Positions 1 to 9,556 of a DNA stretch of 64,000 nt are shown in pieces. Origin of the DNA: Gilliamella mensalis (GTDB lineage Bacteria; Pseudomonadota; Gammaproteobacteria; Enterobacterales; Orbaceae); contig NZ_FMWR01000014.1 in NCBI RefSeq assembly GCF_900103085.1, positions 124,001 through 188,000 of the forward strand, written 5' to 3'. The stretch's first letter is position 1, and every line of letters starts with the position of its first letter. Position numbers and translations under genes: made by a program. Under the pieces are notes generated by a model that ran no database searches, was not told where the DNA came from, and was given only the letters and a program-made list of their open reading frames with translations.

Positions 1-230
1 AATGGGTTATTAAATGCCATTAATAATTGCACTAGAATTGAGGGTACTTTTTCACGTGCGACTTCGTTTTTACCATATTGTTCAATTCTCGATTTGGCAC
101 TTTCTTGTGTTAATCCTGAAAGGCTAGATTGGAATTTAGATAAAATACTATCAAGGCTACTTTGTGCCTCACTGATAGCTTTGATATCTGCACTATTTTG
201 TGCTTTATTTTTTGATGTAGTTTTTGTCAT
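1..230 (-). CDS. mgtA: Mg2+-importing P-type ATPase (MgtA/MgtB), N-terminal part, cut by window edge
   Basis: The reverse strand from the ATG at 230 reads 76 codons into the window edge without a stop. The peptide ends with GLTQESAKSRIEQYGKNEVA followed by a VPSILVQLLMAFNNP stretch, which is the conserved cation-ATPase N-terminal signature just before the first membrane segment of MgtA/MgtB; it looks closer to MgtB (NEVA, LLxAFNNP). Known role of the family: inner-membrane P-type ATPase importing Mg2+ under Mg2+ limitation. Only the cytoplasmic N-terminus is visible, so the phosphorylation site and membrane helices cannot be checked. MgtA and MgtB cannot be told apart here. Confidence 0.85.
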   Translation of the reverse strand, partial: MTKTTSKNKAQNSADIKAISEAQSSLDSILSKFQSSLSGLTQESAKSRIEQYGKNEVAREKVPSILVQLLMAFNNP

Positions 231-942
231 CTTGAGTACCTATATTCATAATTTTGGCAAAGGCATGCCAACTCATTGTTACCAAGTAACGATAAGTTAT
301 TAAATTTTACGATGAGCTAAAATTTTATTGCATAGCAAAACTAGCCCGTAAAGCTATTTTGTATAGCTAGTGCTGAGCATTAAATTTAATTAGCAAATAG
401 AATTAATTAAGAATTTAGATACAACTCGGTGGTTCTAAATGTTTTTCTGAAAGATGTAAAACACGCAACATTAAGCTTTGTGCGCATTGATGTTTTGAGT
501 TTGTGTGATAGCGTGTAAAAAAATGCATATCGTTCACCATTACCGTTTTATCAATTTCGGCTTGTGAACTGAAAAAATGGTTATTTAGACAGGTTCATTA
601 ACCGATAATGATGTGTTTAAAATTGTCTCCCCTCATTTTGGGGTGACCCGATTGAGTGTCCATATTTCTCCTGTAAATTGAACTCTTCACTTTGTATTTC
701 AACTTCCCTTCACCCTCATTTTTAACTTCCATAATAGCTAAAAAAGGAAGAAAAGCTCAAAAGGCGGGCACTTTATACGCTTTTCCGAAACAAAAGTCAA
801 CCTATACAACCTTAAAAGAGTGATAATTGTTGGAAAACAGCACTTATCGTCGTTTTTATCTTCATTTTGATATAGAATTAATACCCCAGATACCCAATAT
901 AAGATACAATCACAGTACGATTAACTAACGGGAATATTTTAA
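231..942. other. Intergenic region, probable mgtA leader plus promoter of the next gene
   Basis: About 710 nt with no convincing gene on either strand. It separates the leftward mgtA start (230) from a rightward membrane-protein gene (943), so it must hold both promoters. mgtA mRNAs in enterics carry long regulatory leaders; this gap is long enough for one, but I could not recognise an mgtL-like proline-rich peptide or a known riboswitch. Confidence 0.4.
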
Positions 943-1638
943 ATGGACCTTTCTGAATTACTCCATGATAATTGGTTCAATTTAGTAATTATTTTTGTGC
1001 TTTCTTTTATCGTATTTATTTATAAAAAACGCACTGAAAATGACAGTTTTGATAACATCATTAAGTATGCCGATATTTTGGGGAAAATACCTCATCCCCA
1101 ATATCAAATAGATTATTTAAATAACATTAAAAGGAAGCTTATTTGGGAAAAGGTCTGCTTTTATAAATCAGGCAATATTGATAAAGAAAATATCGCAATT
1201 TCACTAGTAAATGCCGATATTAACAATATTATTGAACTCTCTCAATTAGATTTATTAACTCAATATTTTGAGATTGTGAAAAATCGTATTACACCACTTA
1301 AACCCTATTTAATTAAAGAAATTTTGCTTAGTGGTGTTGCATGTGCATTCGCTTTTATTATGTTGATATCTAATATGATTACCGTTTTTAGTTCGCCTTG
1401 GGTAATCAATGTCATTATTGCTATTTTGTCAATGTTTATCATGATGATTGCTCTATTTCGCTTTATTTCAAAGCCAATTAAACATTTAAAAACCTATTTT
1501 TTAATTCTAAAAGATTCCGCATTTTTACAAAGAGCAAATAATGAATTAACAAAAATTGTTGGCGATCAAAATAGAGATAAAGAAAAAGAGACAATGAATG
1601 CCTCGCTTCTTAAAAAAATCACCGAATCAGGTAAATAA
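943..1638 (+). CDS. Unknown three-helix membrane protein
   Basis: 231 aa, not recognised. One hydrophobic segment lies at the very N-terminus (about residues 12-27), followed by a roughly 95-residue hydrophilic region. A hydrophobic hairpin follows (about 127-150 and 155-176), then a basic, helical, probably cytoplasmic tail rich in Lys, Glu and Asn. Start is the ATG at 943. The gene stands alone and ends at an inverted repeat that could terminate it and the convergent topB. No enzymatic motif is visible. Divergence from mgtA could mean shared regulation, but that is only positional. Confidence 0.65.
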   Translation: MDLSELLHDNWFNLVIIFVLSFIVFIYKKRTENDSFDNIIKYADILGKIPHPQYQIDYLNNIKRKLIWEKVCFYKSGNIDKENIAISLVNADINNIIELSQLDLLTQYFEIVKNRITPLKPYLIKEILLSGVACAFAFIMLISNMITVFSSPWVINVIIAILSMFIMMIALFRFISKPIKHLKTYFLILKDSAFLQRANNELTKIVGDQNRDKEKETMNASLLKKITESGK

Positions 1639-1682
1639 CACAAATCGCTACTATCTTAAAATCATTAAGAAGCGAGTATGGC

Positions 1683-1739
1683 TATATTGAAAAATAGGAT
1701 GAAAGGTTAGTGTTACATGTCATCCTGTTTTTTAATATA
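1683..1739. terminator. Bidirectional terminator between the membrane-protein gene and topB
   Basis: A 20-nt arm (1683-1702) is complementary with two mismatches to 1720-1739, with core AGGATGA/TCATCCT. The arm holds an A-run and its partner a T-run, so either strand gives a stem followed by U's. It sits between two convergent genes. Confidence 0.75.
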
Positions 1740-1743
1740 GTGA

Positions 1744-3636
1744 TCAAGCGATAATATTCAACTTTGTGTTTTTTAACTGATTAACAAGATCTAACAGCGA
1801 CGAGTTAAGTTGATGCATAAACTGCTGGTATGAAAATGCTTTCTTACTAATTTCGTCTAATTGTAATTCCCAATGCGCTGTCATGTCAGGCATCGACATG
1901 ATATCGGGAAGTGATAAAATAAGATTTTTTCCCACATCAGTTGCGCGAATTAACTTGCCTTGGCGAGTTAAAAACTGGCGTTTAAATAACAATTCAATAA
2001 TGCCCGCTCTAGTTGCTTCGGTGCCTAGTCCATCGGTTTCACGCAATATTTTTTTGATTTCAGGATCTTTAACAAATCGGGCAATTCCCGTCATTGCAGA
2101 CAATAATGTTGCATCGGTAAACGGTCTTGGCGGTTGAGTTTCTTTACTAACCAGCTCGGTATCAATACATTGCACTGTTTCGCCTTTTTTTACTAATCGA
2201 GTTAATAGACCGTTACTTTCATTACCATCTGTATCGGCTTCAACTTGATTATTTTTACTTCTAAACAAAACCTTCCAACCTTCGTCAAGCATTTGGTTAG
2301 CTTTAGAAACAAATTTACCGCCTTGAATATCAACATCAATTTGCAACTCAGCATATTTATAAGTTGGGTAAAATTGAGCTAAATATTGCGTTGCCACAAC
2401 TTGATACACTGCTTTTTCGTTATCAGTTAAGTTTTCCATTCTAGCTTTGCGCAACGTTGGAATAATGGCGTGGTGTGCTTCAACTTTTTTATCATTCCAA
2501 GCCTTGGAACGTAATGCAAAATCAGCATCACCAATAGCGGTTTGTAGTTCAGGACAATTATTTTCAATGGCGGACTTTACGCCTGTAATTTGTTTTAAAT
2601 GCTCTTCAGGTAAAAATCGACAATCCGACCTTGGATAGGTAATTAATTTGTGTTTTTCATATAACGATTGGCAAATATCGAGCACATTTTGAGCACTCAA
2701 TCCATTTTTTTTGGCCATTTCAATTTGCAATGCCGATAAATTAAATGGCATGGGTGGCGCTAGTTCTTTCTTTTTATTACTGACTTTGTCAATTTTTCCA
2801 GATTGATTATTAATGCGTTGACAAACATTTTCCGCTAATTTTTTAACTAATACGCGCCCTTCTTCATCCTGATAAGGCGAGCAAGCTTCGCTGGGTTGCC
2901 ATTTCGCTTTAAATATTTCATTATCTTTGGTTTGTAACACAGCAAATACTTCATAAAACGGTTTGGGTACAAATTGTGCTATCTCTAAATCACGCCTAAC
3001 GACTAACCCTAAAATAGGTGTTTGTACTCGCCCTATTGATAACACGCCGCGATAACCGTTTTTTTGTCCAACAATAGTACAAAGCCGGCTCATATTAATA
3101 CCATAAAGCCAATCGGCTCGAGCTCTTGCCAATGCAGAAGTAGATAAGGGGATAAAATCTTGATTACTACGCAACTGTTGTAATGACTTTTCAACAGCGC
3201 TGGCATTTAAATCACTAATCAAACATCGTTGTATTGCTTTACGTTTATCTGGCGGTAGTTGACAATAATTTAAGACTTCATCAACTAATAACTGCCCTTC
3301 TCTGTCTGGGTCACCTGCGTGTACAATTTGATCGGCGGATTTAATCAGATCCACCAGAATATTAAATTGCTTTTTGGTATTGTCTTTTGGCATTAATATC
3401 CATTGTTCGGGCACGATAGGTAAATCGTTAATCGCCCATTTTTTATAACGAGGATCATAGATTTCTGGAGTGGCTTGCTCTAATAGATGCCCAATACACC
3501 AGCTCACAACATCGCCATTACTTGCTTTAATAAAGCCATTGCCCTTTTGATGAGGTTTAGGTAAGACATCAGCAATAGCCCGAGCTAAGCTAGGTTTTTC
3601 GGCGATAAATAAGCGATAGGACTGATTAGATTGCAT
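1744..3636 (-). CDS. topB: DNA topoisomerase III
   Basis: 630 aa, close to the 653 aa of E. coli TopB. Type IA topoisomerase that cuts one DNA strand, passes another through and reseals; decatenates replication and recombination intermediates. The Toprim domain is at the N-terminus: AEKPS (12-16) carries the catalytic Glu13 and GDPDREGQ (108-115) the metal-binding acidic residues. The active-site tyrosine is Tyr334 in TYPRSD, with the SIGRVQTP motif at about 200-207. The end is slightly shorter than in E. coli and has no zinc-finger cysteines, as expected for TopB rather than TopA. Single gene, convergent with the membrane-protein gene. Confidence 0.96.
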   Translation of the reverse strand: MQSNQSYRLFIAEKPSLARAIADVLPKPHQKGNGFIKASNGDVVSWCIGHLLEQATPEIYDPRYKKWAINDLPIVPEQWILMPKDNTKKQFNILVDLIKSADQIVHAGDPDREGQLLVDEVLNYCQLPPDKRKAIQRCLISDLNASAVEKSLQQLRSNQDFIPLSTSALARARADWLYGINMSRLCTIVGQKNGYRGVLSIGRVQTPILGLVVRRDLEIAQFVPKPFYEVFAVLQTKDNEIFKAKWQPSEACSPYQDEEGRVLVKKLAENVCQRINNQSGKIDKVSNKKKELAPPMPFNLSALQIEMAKKNGLSAQNVLDICQSLYEKHKLITYPRSDCRFLPEEHLKQITGVKSAIENNCPELQTAIGDADFALRSKAWNDKKVEAHHAIIPTLRKARMENLTDNEKAVYQVVATQYLAQFYPTYKYAELQIDVDIQGGKFVSKANQMLDEGWKVLFRSKNNQVEADTDGNESNGLLTRLVKKGETVQCIDTELVSKETQPPRPFTDATLLSAMTGIARFVKDPEIKKILRETDGLGTEATRAGIIELLFKRQFLTRQGKLIRATDVGKNLILSLPDIMSMPDMTAHWELQLDEISKKAFSYQQFMHQLNSSLLDLVNQLKNTKLNIIA

Positions 3637-3707
3637 AAGAATGATTGTTCATTAAAAATTCCAAAAGGTATAAGCTATTATTCATTTTTCTAAAAATATG
3701 AATCTAA

Positions 3708-4709
3708 TTACCACCACTTTTTATATTTAAGCCAAATGACTGAAACAATACAAATGACAACAAGCAATAATATTAATCCAGCAAAAGACCACCCTTCCCC
3801 ACTAAAAGGAATACCGGCTAAATTGACCCCCAGTAAACTGGTTAAAAAAGTAATCGGCGTAAAAATAATAGTGAATAGTGACATTAAGTAAATTCGTTTA
3901 TTGGTCGATTCAGCCAAGAAACTATTAATCTGCTCCATGATTGAGGCTATTCGTAATAAACAGCTATCAATATCAGAGACATAATGGTTTTGTTGATAAG
4001 AAATATCGTGTAATCGCTGACGATCATTATCATCAATCCATGATATCCGTTCAGTTGAAATCTTCACAAAAATATCACGTTGTGGCGATAATAATCGACG
4101 TAAGACGATCAATTGTTTACGGACTCGACCTATTTCTTTATAAGAAAAAATACGTTGATTTAATACAGATTCTTCTAACTTAATGATCTTATTGTGAACA
4201 CTATCAAAAGATAAATTAACTTGATCACTAATTAAATCTGACATTTGAATCAACCAATCTGCCACATCAACAGGTCCAATACCTTTTTCTAAACGATCTT
4301 TTAATTCAGCAATAGCTGCAATTTCTTGATGCCGAGTTGAGATGATCATGTTATCGGTAATAAAAAAACGAAAAGTAACAATAGGATCAGGCAGTTCATT
4401 AGGAATAAAGTTAACGCCTTTTAACACGACTAAAACCCCTGATTCAAAACGAATTTCTTTGGATATTTGGTTTGGTTTTACTAACTCGTTTTTAATCAAA
4501 TCAGGCACAAGATTTGTGGTATTTATCCAGTTGACGGTTTCTTGTTTAGCGAAATCTAAATGAATCCAAAATGGTTGCGAAACTGAAGGAGTGCTCTGTT
4601 CATTAAGCGGTATTGCTCTGCCTTTACCATCTAGCTGACAGCAGAAAGCCGGTTGAGCCTCTAGAAGATGTGAAACAGAAATAGAATTTACACTATTTTG
4701 ATTAGTCAT
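3708..4709 (-). CDS. zntB: Zinc transport protein ZntB (CorA family)
   Basis: 333 aa from the ATG at 4709. Large cytoplasmic N-terminal domain with the family stretches RKQLIVLRRLLSPQRD and ISWIDDNDRQRL, then two C-terminal membrane helices. The first helix ends in GVN (LLGVNLAGIPF), the ZntB variant of the CorA GMN signature. ZntB is an inner-membrane pentamer moving Zn2+. An in-frame ATG lies nine codons upstream (4736), but the downstream ATG has a GGGA about 7 nt before it and gives an N-terminus of family length, so I prefer it. Stands alone between topB and the heme operon. Confidence 0.92.
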   Translation of the reverse strand: MTNQNSVNSISVSHLLEAQPAFCCQLDGKGRAIPLNEQSTPSVSQPFWIHLDFAKQETVNWINTTNLVPDLIKNELVKPNQISKEIRFESGVLVVLKGVNFIPNELPDPIVTFRFFITDNMIISTRHQEIAAIAELKDRLEKGIGPVDVADWLIQMSDLISDQVNLSFDSVHNKIIKLEESVLNQRIFSYKEIGRVRKQLIVLRRLLSPQRDIFVKISTERISWIDDNDRQRLHDISYQQNHYVSDIDSCLLRIASIMEQINSFLAESTNKRIYLMSLFTIIFTPITFLTSLLGVNLAGIPFSGEGWSFAGLILLLVVICIVSVIWLKYKKWW

Positions 4710-4793
4710 TATCGATCCCATTTGTTGTTTTTGCAAATTATATACTGAATCTAGCTTAAAATGGAGTCACCAATTAGTGTTTATTTATTTTTC

Positions 4794-5579
4794 TTAAGGC
4801 ATTAAATAGAATTGAGGGACACAAGAATTATCAGGATGATGATAAATACCCAACTCAACCCCATACCAGCGATGGATATTATCCGATGTCAAAACGTCTT
4901 TAGGTGTACCTTGTTCAACAATTTTACCCTGATTAATTAATAAGATTTTATCAGCATATAATGCTGCTAAATTGAGATCATGCAAGACACAACATACCGC
5001 CAATTTCTGCTTATGAGCAAGTTGTTTTAATAATCTTAAGGTCTGTTGTTGGTGATATAAATCAAGCGCTGAGGTAGGTTCATCTAAAAAAAGTAATTTT
5101 TCAGTCGGTTTGGGTTGCCATAATTGAGCTAAAACTCTAGCTAACTGCACACGCTGCTGCTCCCCACCCGATAAGCTACGGTAATCACGCTCAGCCAACT
5201 TTAAACAATCCGTTTGCAACATTGTTTCTTGCATGGCTTGATTAAAATCAACTTTACCATAAGGTGAACGCCCCATAGCAACCACTTCTTTTACTTTAAA
5301 TGGAAACGTTAACTGGCTTTGTTGCAACATCACCGTTCTGACTTGAGACAACTGTTTTTCTGACCATTGTGATAGTGGCCTATTAAATAAATAACATTCT
5401 CCAGAAGATGGCTTTTGATAACCAGTTAACAAGCGCAAGAGTGTTGATTTACCGGCACCATTTGGCCCAATAATAATTATAATTTCACCGGCATTTATCG
5501 TTAAAGACACGTCATTAATTAAAGTGCGGCTTGCATAACTTAAAGTCAAATGTTCAGCAATTAACATAATCGATTCCAT
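4794..5579 (-). CDS. hmuV: Heme ABC transporter ATP-binding protein
   Basis: 261 aa ABC ATPase. Walker [10 protein letters not shown] at 38-46, signature LSGGEQQR near residue 135, Walker B followed by [12 protein letters not shown], then the H-loop LHDLNLA. The FecE/BtuD-type architecture and last place in the chuWXY-hmuUV operon make it the heme-import ATPase, working with HmuU in the inner membrane and the periplasmic HmuT. Three nt separate the hmuU stop from this start, so translation is probably coupled. A second in-frame ATG four codons in (5567) is an alternative start. Confidence 0.93.
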   Translation of the reverse strand: MESIMLIAEHLTLSYASRTLINDVSLTINAGEIIIIIGPNGAGKSTLLRLLTGYQKPSSGECYLFNRPLSQWSEKQLSQVRTVMLQQSQLTFPFKVKEVVAMGRSPYGKVDFNQAMQETMLQTDCLKLAERDYRSLSGGEQQRVQLARVLAQLWQPKPTEKLLFLDEPTSALDLYHQQQTLRLLKQLAHKQKLAVCCVLHDLNLAALYADKILLINQGKIVEQGTPKDVLTSDNIHRWYGVELGIYHHPDNSCVPQFYLMP

Positions 5580-5582
5580 CTA

Positions 5583-6584
5583 TTATTTATGTTTTAAAAT
5601 TAGCCACAGAAAATAAGGACCACCAATTAAACTCGTAAAAAGCCCAACAGGAATTTCGGTAGGCGCAACTAATGTCCTTGCAAATGTATCAGCAAGCAAT
5701 AATAAACAAGCTCCACCTAATGCTGATGCAGGTAATAGCCAACGATGATTGGCGCCCACTTTTAATCGAATCATATGGGGAACAACTAACCCAACAAAAG
5801 CGATTATGCCACTAACTGCGACCGATGTTCCTATTAACACCGCACAAAGCAATAATAAATAGCGTTTTATTCGCTGCACATTGATGCCTAAATAATGTGC
5901 ATCTTCATCGCCAAGTTGAAGAATATTAAGATGATGAGCAAGCTTAAAAACAGCAAACAGAGCGGGAGCAATAAATGATACTGCAACAAGAACCAGATCC
6001 CACGAGCCTTTACCCAAATTGCCCATCGACCATAATGAGATTTGTCGTAATTGGACTTCATCGCTTATATAACTTAGACATCCCATTATTGCTCCGATAA
6101 TGGCATTAATGGCAACACCCAATAAAACCATTTTAGCCAAGTTACATTGCGAGTTTAAGCTATAAATATAAATCAATAAGCAAATCAACAAACTACCTAC
6201 AAAAGCAGCCACCATTTTACCGTAAAGCATCATAATAGGAGGAAAGATTGCTGGAAACAAAATAGATAACCCAACCATTAACGCCGCCCCACTACTGATA
6301 CCTAATAAGCCAGAATCGGCTAATGGGTTCCTAAACAAGCCTTGCATCACCGCGCCGGAACTCGCTAATGCCATACCCACAACAACTGCTAATATAATTC
6401 TTGGCATGCGAATATTGAGCCAAATATTCCACAATGGATCATCTAATGGCATGTTCATTAAATGCGTGATAGATAAGTTTAAAGAACCACAATTAGCAGA
6501 AAGCAGAATAAGCGCTAAAAGGAAACAGGTTAATCCCCATAACAATGAACGATGGCTATTGGAATAATGACGATTATTTTGCAC
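5583..6584 (-). CDS. hmuU: Heme ABC transporter permease
   Basis: 333 aa, strongly hydrophobic, FecCD family. Typical segments include RMPRIILAVVVGMALASSGA, then GLFRNPLADSGLLGISSGA and GIIAFVGLVVPHMIRL; the last covers the coupling region that meets HmuV. Nine to ten membrane helices can be traced. It takes heme from HmuT and passes it to the cytoplasm. It sits 39 nt after chuY and 3 nt before hmuV in one leftward operon under the Fur box near 9.26 kb. Confidence 0.93.
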   Translation of the reverse strand: MQNNRHYSNSHRSLLWGLTCFLLALILLSANCGSLNLSITHLMNMPLDDPLWNIWLNIRMPRIILAVVVGMALASSGAVMQGLFRNPLADSGLLGISSGAALMVGLSILFPAIFPPIMMLYGKMVAAFVGSLLICLLIYIYSLNSQCNLAKMVLLGVAINAIIGAIMGCLSYISDEVQLRQISLWSMGNLGKGSWDLVLVAVSFIAPALFAVFKLAHHLNILQLGDEDAHYLGINVQRIKRYLLLLCAVLIGTSVAVSGIIAFVGLVVPHMIRLKVGANHRWLLPASALGGACLLLLADTFARTLVAPTEIPVGLFTSLIGGPYFLWLILKHK

Positions 6585-6623
6585 CGACTAACCTCTTTTT
6601 TGTTGATTTTTCATGTCATTTAA

Positions 6624-7262
6624 TCAATAAGTGACTTTTAAGCTAGGGTCAACCACACTATAAGCGCGATGATCAAACTGGTTAGCAGCAATTTTATCGA
6701 TAATAATTTTTGCTAAATCAATACGATAAACAAAACCATGAACTTCTTGCTGATAATAACACTCGGCATGTTGTGTCATTTCACCATCACGCAGTCCACC
6801 TGGTCTTAAGATAACAAAGTTTAACGTACTAGTTTGCAACCAAAGTTCAGCTAATGACTTTTCTCGTACGGCATGCCCAAAAGCTTGTTTAGCTTTAGTC
6901 GATAGCGTAGGCCATGAATCGCCACATCCAAGTGAAGTTACCAAAACCATCTGCTTAATACCGGTTTGCTCGGCGCAATCAATAATTACTCGTTGAGCCT
7001 TATAATTTCCTGTTTCTCCCCCTAAGGTTGTCACAATCGTAGCATCCAATCCAGCTACCTCGCATAAAGATTTCACAAGCAAAGCATTAGTTGCATCACC
7101 AACATAAGTTTCAATGCCTTGATTTGCTAATTGTTTAGCAAACTCATTATCACGAATCAAAACAATGCAACGCCAATTCGGATAATTTTGCTTTGCTAGC
7201 TGCAAAACTTGATAGCCCGTTCCAAGTTTAGGACTTACACCAAAAATCAATAATGTCTTCAT
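6624..7262 (-). CDS. chuY: ChuY-like NAD(P)H-dependent anaerobilin reductase
   Basis: 212 aa, NAD(P)-binding Rossmann protein of the atypical SDR kind: N-terminal LIFGVSPKLGTGYQVL dinucleotide loop, GDATN after strand 3, then MVLVTSLGCGDS and NFVILRPGGLRDG typical of ChuY/HutY-like proteins. In E. coli O157 ChuY reduces anaerobilin, the tetrapyrrole product of ChuW. Here it lies in the same order (chuW-chuX-chuY-hmuU-hmuV), 18 nt after chuX. Assignment rests on fold plus synteny; the C-terminus is the usual substrate-pocket region. Confidence 0.88.
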   Translation of the reverse strand: MKTLLIFGVSPKLGTGYQVLQLAKQNYPNWRCIVLIRDNEFAKQLANQGIETYVGDATNALLVKSLCEVAGLDATIVTTLGGETGNYKAQRVIIDCAEQTGIKQMVLVTSLGCGDSWPTLSTKAKQAFGHAVREKSLAELWLQTSTLNFVILRPGGLRDGEMTQHAECYYQQEVHGFVYRIDLAKIIIDKIAANQFDHRAYSVVDPSLKVTY

Positions 7263-7280
7263 AATATTAACATCTTAAAA

Positions 7281-7781
7281 TTAATTGATTTTTTTAGCTA
7301 ATGCTCTAAATTTTTCTAACTGATCTGCTTTTAGTTGATGTTTTTCATCACGACCAACAAAGATTTTGAACATCGCTTGCCCCATATGATTAAGAAATAT
7401 CATTGATGCGGTAGACATCTTCATAAAGTTACGCTCAATAAAAGCAATGTGCTGACAATGTTCTGCTTTGATATGACCACTTAGGCCTTTTTGATGACGT
7501 AAATTAAAGTATTTTTGGCTATGCGAGCCTGAAGGCAATTCACCCGAAATTTCAGCAATCACATCACCGGTATGAATTAAAAATAACACCTCTCCCCAAG
7601 TTGTCACTTCATCCCAAATTGCATCAAAATGGCTACCATCAACAATTTTTGCACCGGGTAAAGCTTGAATCACTTGCGTCAATGTAACATGATGATTTTG
7701 AGCAATTTTTTCTAATAATTCTTCTGGATTGGTTTGCATATAAGCAGCTAAATTTGCTAAATGAGACTGTTTTTCTACCAT
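7281..7781 (-). CDS. chuX: Cytoplasmic heme utilisation carrier ChuX/HutX
   Basis: 166 aa, usual family length. Contains GDVIAEISGELPSGSHSQKY and FNLRHQKGLSGHI, the core of the ChuX/HutX/HuvX fold, and SMIFLNHMGQAMFKIFVGRD further on. Family members bind heme in the cytoplasm and hand it to degradation enzymes; in the Chu system ChuX is also reported to bind the anaerobilin product. It starts 15 nt after chuW and ends 18 nt before chuY. Confidence 0.93.
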   Translation of the reverse strand: MVEKQSHLANLAAYMQTNPEELLEKIAQNHHVTLTQVIQALPGAKIVDGSHFDAIWDEVTTWGEVLFLIHTGDVIAEISGELPSGSHSQKYFNLRHQKGLSGHIKAEHCQHIAFIERNFMKMSTASMIFLNHMGQAMFKIFVGRDEKHQLKADQLEKFRALAKKIN

Positions 7782-7796
7782 AATAAGATCCTTTAG

Positions 7797-9242
7797 TTAC
7801 GAAATGTTATGTGGGTGTTTTGCGTTTTTAATAACGGAATGAGGCATTGCTGATTGACCATTGTTCGATAGTCCTGCTTGCGCTCTTTTTTGCTGTAATT
7901 CAATATATTCTGGATTGTTGAGTTGTAACAGTAATTGCTGCAAAGCTTGTAGCATGTTGCTTGACCAAAAACGCCCCGATAAGGTTAAAAACATGCAATG
8001 ATCTTTATTTTTTAAAAGTCCTACTTGATGCCATTGAGCAATTAGAGGCTCAAATAATTGAAAGTGTGGCGTTAATTTTGTTAAATCAACTCGCCCCTTT
8101 TCAATACCTGCTTGCAATTGATATAACCATTCACCTACCAATGGTTGGCCGGTTAACATCATTATTGGTTTCTTTCCTTGATCAAGCTGGGCATAATATT
8201 GGTTTAAATCACGATGGAGCATAAAGGATTGACCACCTAAACGCCCACCAGCACAAGATCCAAAAGCAAAAAAATTCGAACCTTGTTTAATTAAAAAATT
8301 ATATAAATTTCGTTCACGGCTGTTTTTTGCCCAATGAGAATTGGTTAAATGAACCCAACCTTGCTTAGCAAGGAACTCGGCACCTTGATGGTAAAAATCA
8401 CATTTATCTATTACTGATGGTATCTCAATACGCTTATTTTCAACACTTTTAGCCAGTGGCGTGGTTGGCAATAAATTGAGCGAATAAAGATCAACGCCAT
8501 CTAAAGGTAAATTATTGGCAATGTCTAAATCTCGTTGCCACGTTTGAGCGGTTTGATTAGGTAAACCAAACATTAAATCACATACCAACGCAACACTATC
8601 ACGCAATGCAATACGCTCAAAACGGTTAATAATTTGCGCTTCGGTCGATTCACGACCTAATTTTTGCCTAATTGCAGTATTAAACGTTTGCACTCCGATC
8701 GAAAAGCGATTTGCCCCCGCGTCAATATAACTATCAACACGTTCATCATCAAAATCAGAGATGCGACCTTCGATTGTAATTTCACAATCGGGGGCTAAAG
8801 GTGCATGCTGTTTAAAATAACGAATAACGCGCGCTAATTGCCCTGCGGCTAAAGCAGAAGGCGTACCACCACCAAAATAAATGGCATGAATAGGCGCTGA
8901 TTGCATCGCTTTATTGTGAATTTCGAGCGATATTTCTTTTAATAAATAATCGATATATGTTTCAGTATTAAATTTTCTTAATGGATTTTGATAAAAACCA
9001 CAAAACTGGCAATGAATATCACAAAAAGGAATATGGATATAAATCAACCGTTTTTTGCCTGTTAAAGCGGTATTTTGGATAATTTGCCACTGAGGTGCAA
9101 CATCTTGCAGCGATAAAGGCAAACTGACTTGCAAAGGCATCACTGCCCAGCGATTTTTGAAAGGTAAAGTCGCATTTTCTGCATAAAAAGGACTAACATC
9201 TAATGATTTCATAACAACAATTCTTGAACAAATAATCTTCAT
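7797..9242 (-). CDS. chuW: Anaerobilin synthase ChuW/HutW (radical SAM heme-degrading enzyme)
   Basis: 481 aa. Radical SAM cluster motif IPFCDIHCQFCGF gives CxxxCxxC at Cys74, Cys78 and Cys81, followed by the HemN-like YFGGGTPS and SIGVQTFN motifs and the HemW/HutW C-terminal region. Known ChuW opens the heme ring without oxygen by radical SAM methyl transfer, releasing iron and making anaerobilin. First gene of the five-gene leftward heme operon. The upstream Fur box ends 9 nt before the ATG at 9242; an in-frame ATG at 9212 is an alternative start that leaves more room for a leader and a more usual N-terminus. Confidence 0.93.
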   Translation of the reverse strand: MKIICSRIVVMKSLDVSPFYAENATLPFKNRWAVMPLQVSLPLSLQDVAPQWQIIQNTALTGKKRLIYIHIPFCDIHCQFCGFYQNPLRKFNTETYIDYLLKEISLEIHNKAMQSAPIHAIYFGGGTPSALAAGQLARVIRYFKQHAPLAPDCEITIEGRISDFDDERVDSYIDAGANRFSIGVQTFNTAIRQKLGRESTEAQIINRFERIALRDSVALVCDLMFGLPNQTAQTWQRDLDIANNLPLDGVDLYSLNLLPTTPLAKSVENKRIEIPSVIDKCDFYHQGAEFLAKQGWVHLTNSHWAKNSRERNLYNFLIKQGSNFFAFGSCAGGRLGGQSFMLHRDLNQYYAQLDQGKKPIMMLTGQPLVGEWLYQLQAGIEKGRVDLTKLTPHFQLFEPLIAQWHQVGLLKNKDHCMFLTLSGRFWSSNMLQALQQLLLQLNNPEYIELQQKRAQAGLSNNGQSAMPHSVIKNAKHPHNIS

Positions 9243-9250
9243 AAATTAAA

Positions 9251-9265
9251 TAATAATTATTATCA
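9251..9265. promoter_or_regulatory. Fur box for the chuW operon
   Basis: On the reverse strand TGATAATAATTATTA matches the 7-1-7 Fur consensus TGATAATnATTATCA at all but one defined position. It lies just upstream of chuW, where iron-loaded Fur would block the promoter. The 314-nt divergent region 9243-9556 otherwise holds only AT-rich sequence and the second Fur box. Confidence 0.8.
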
Positions 9266-9488
9266 TTTAGCAATATTTTTTATTTATTTTTTTTATAACA
9301 ATTTGATATTTTTATGTATATTTTTATGTGGATATCTGTAACAAAGTTTTCAGGCACAAATTTGGCGATGTTTTAATCTATAAAAAATAGCCTAATAGAT
9401 TAAATTTACTACTAATTAAAATTCTCAAAACATCATGCAATCCTATTGAAATTTTTATCGTTGCAAAAATAAATATCGCCACCATTAT

Positions 9489-9503
9489 TGATAATGGTTA
9501 TCA
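9489..9503. promoter_or_regulatory. Fur box for hmuT and the heme receptor
   Basis: TGATAATGGTTATCA matches the 7-1-7 Fur consensus with a single mismatch and is a near-perfect palindrome. It lies 54 nt before the hmuT ATG, where a -10/-35 region would be expected. Confidence 0.85.
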
Positions 9504-9556
9504 TTTTCATTATAGTATTTCGATTAAAAAAATAACTAATCAACAGGAAATAAACG

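Noticed and set aside
94-303. Rightward 69-aa frame
   Set aside because: It is the complement of the mgtA N-terminus, which has clear family sequence on the other strand.
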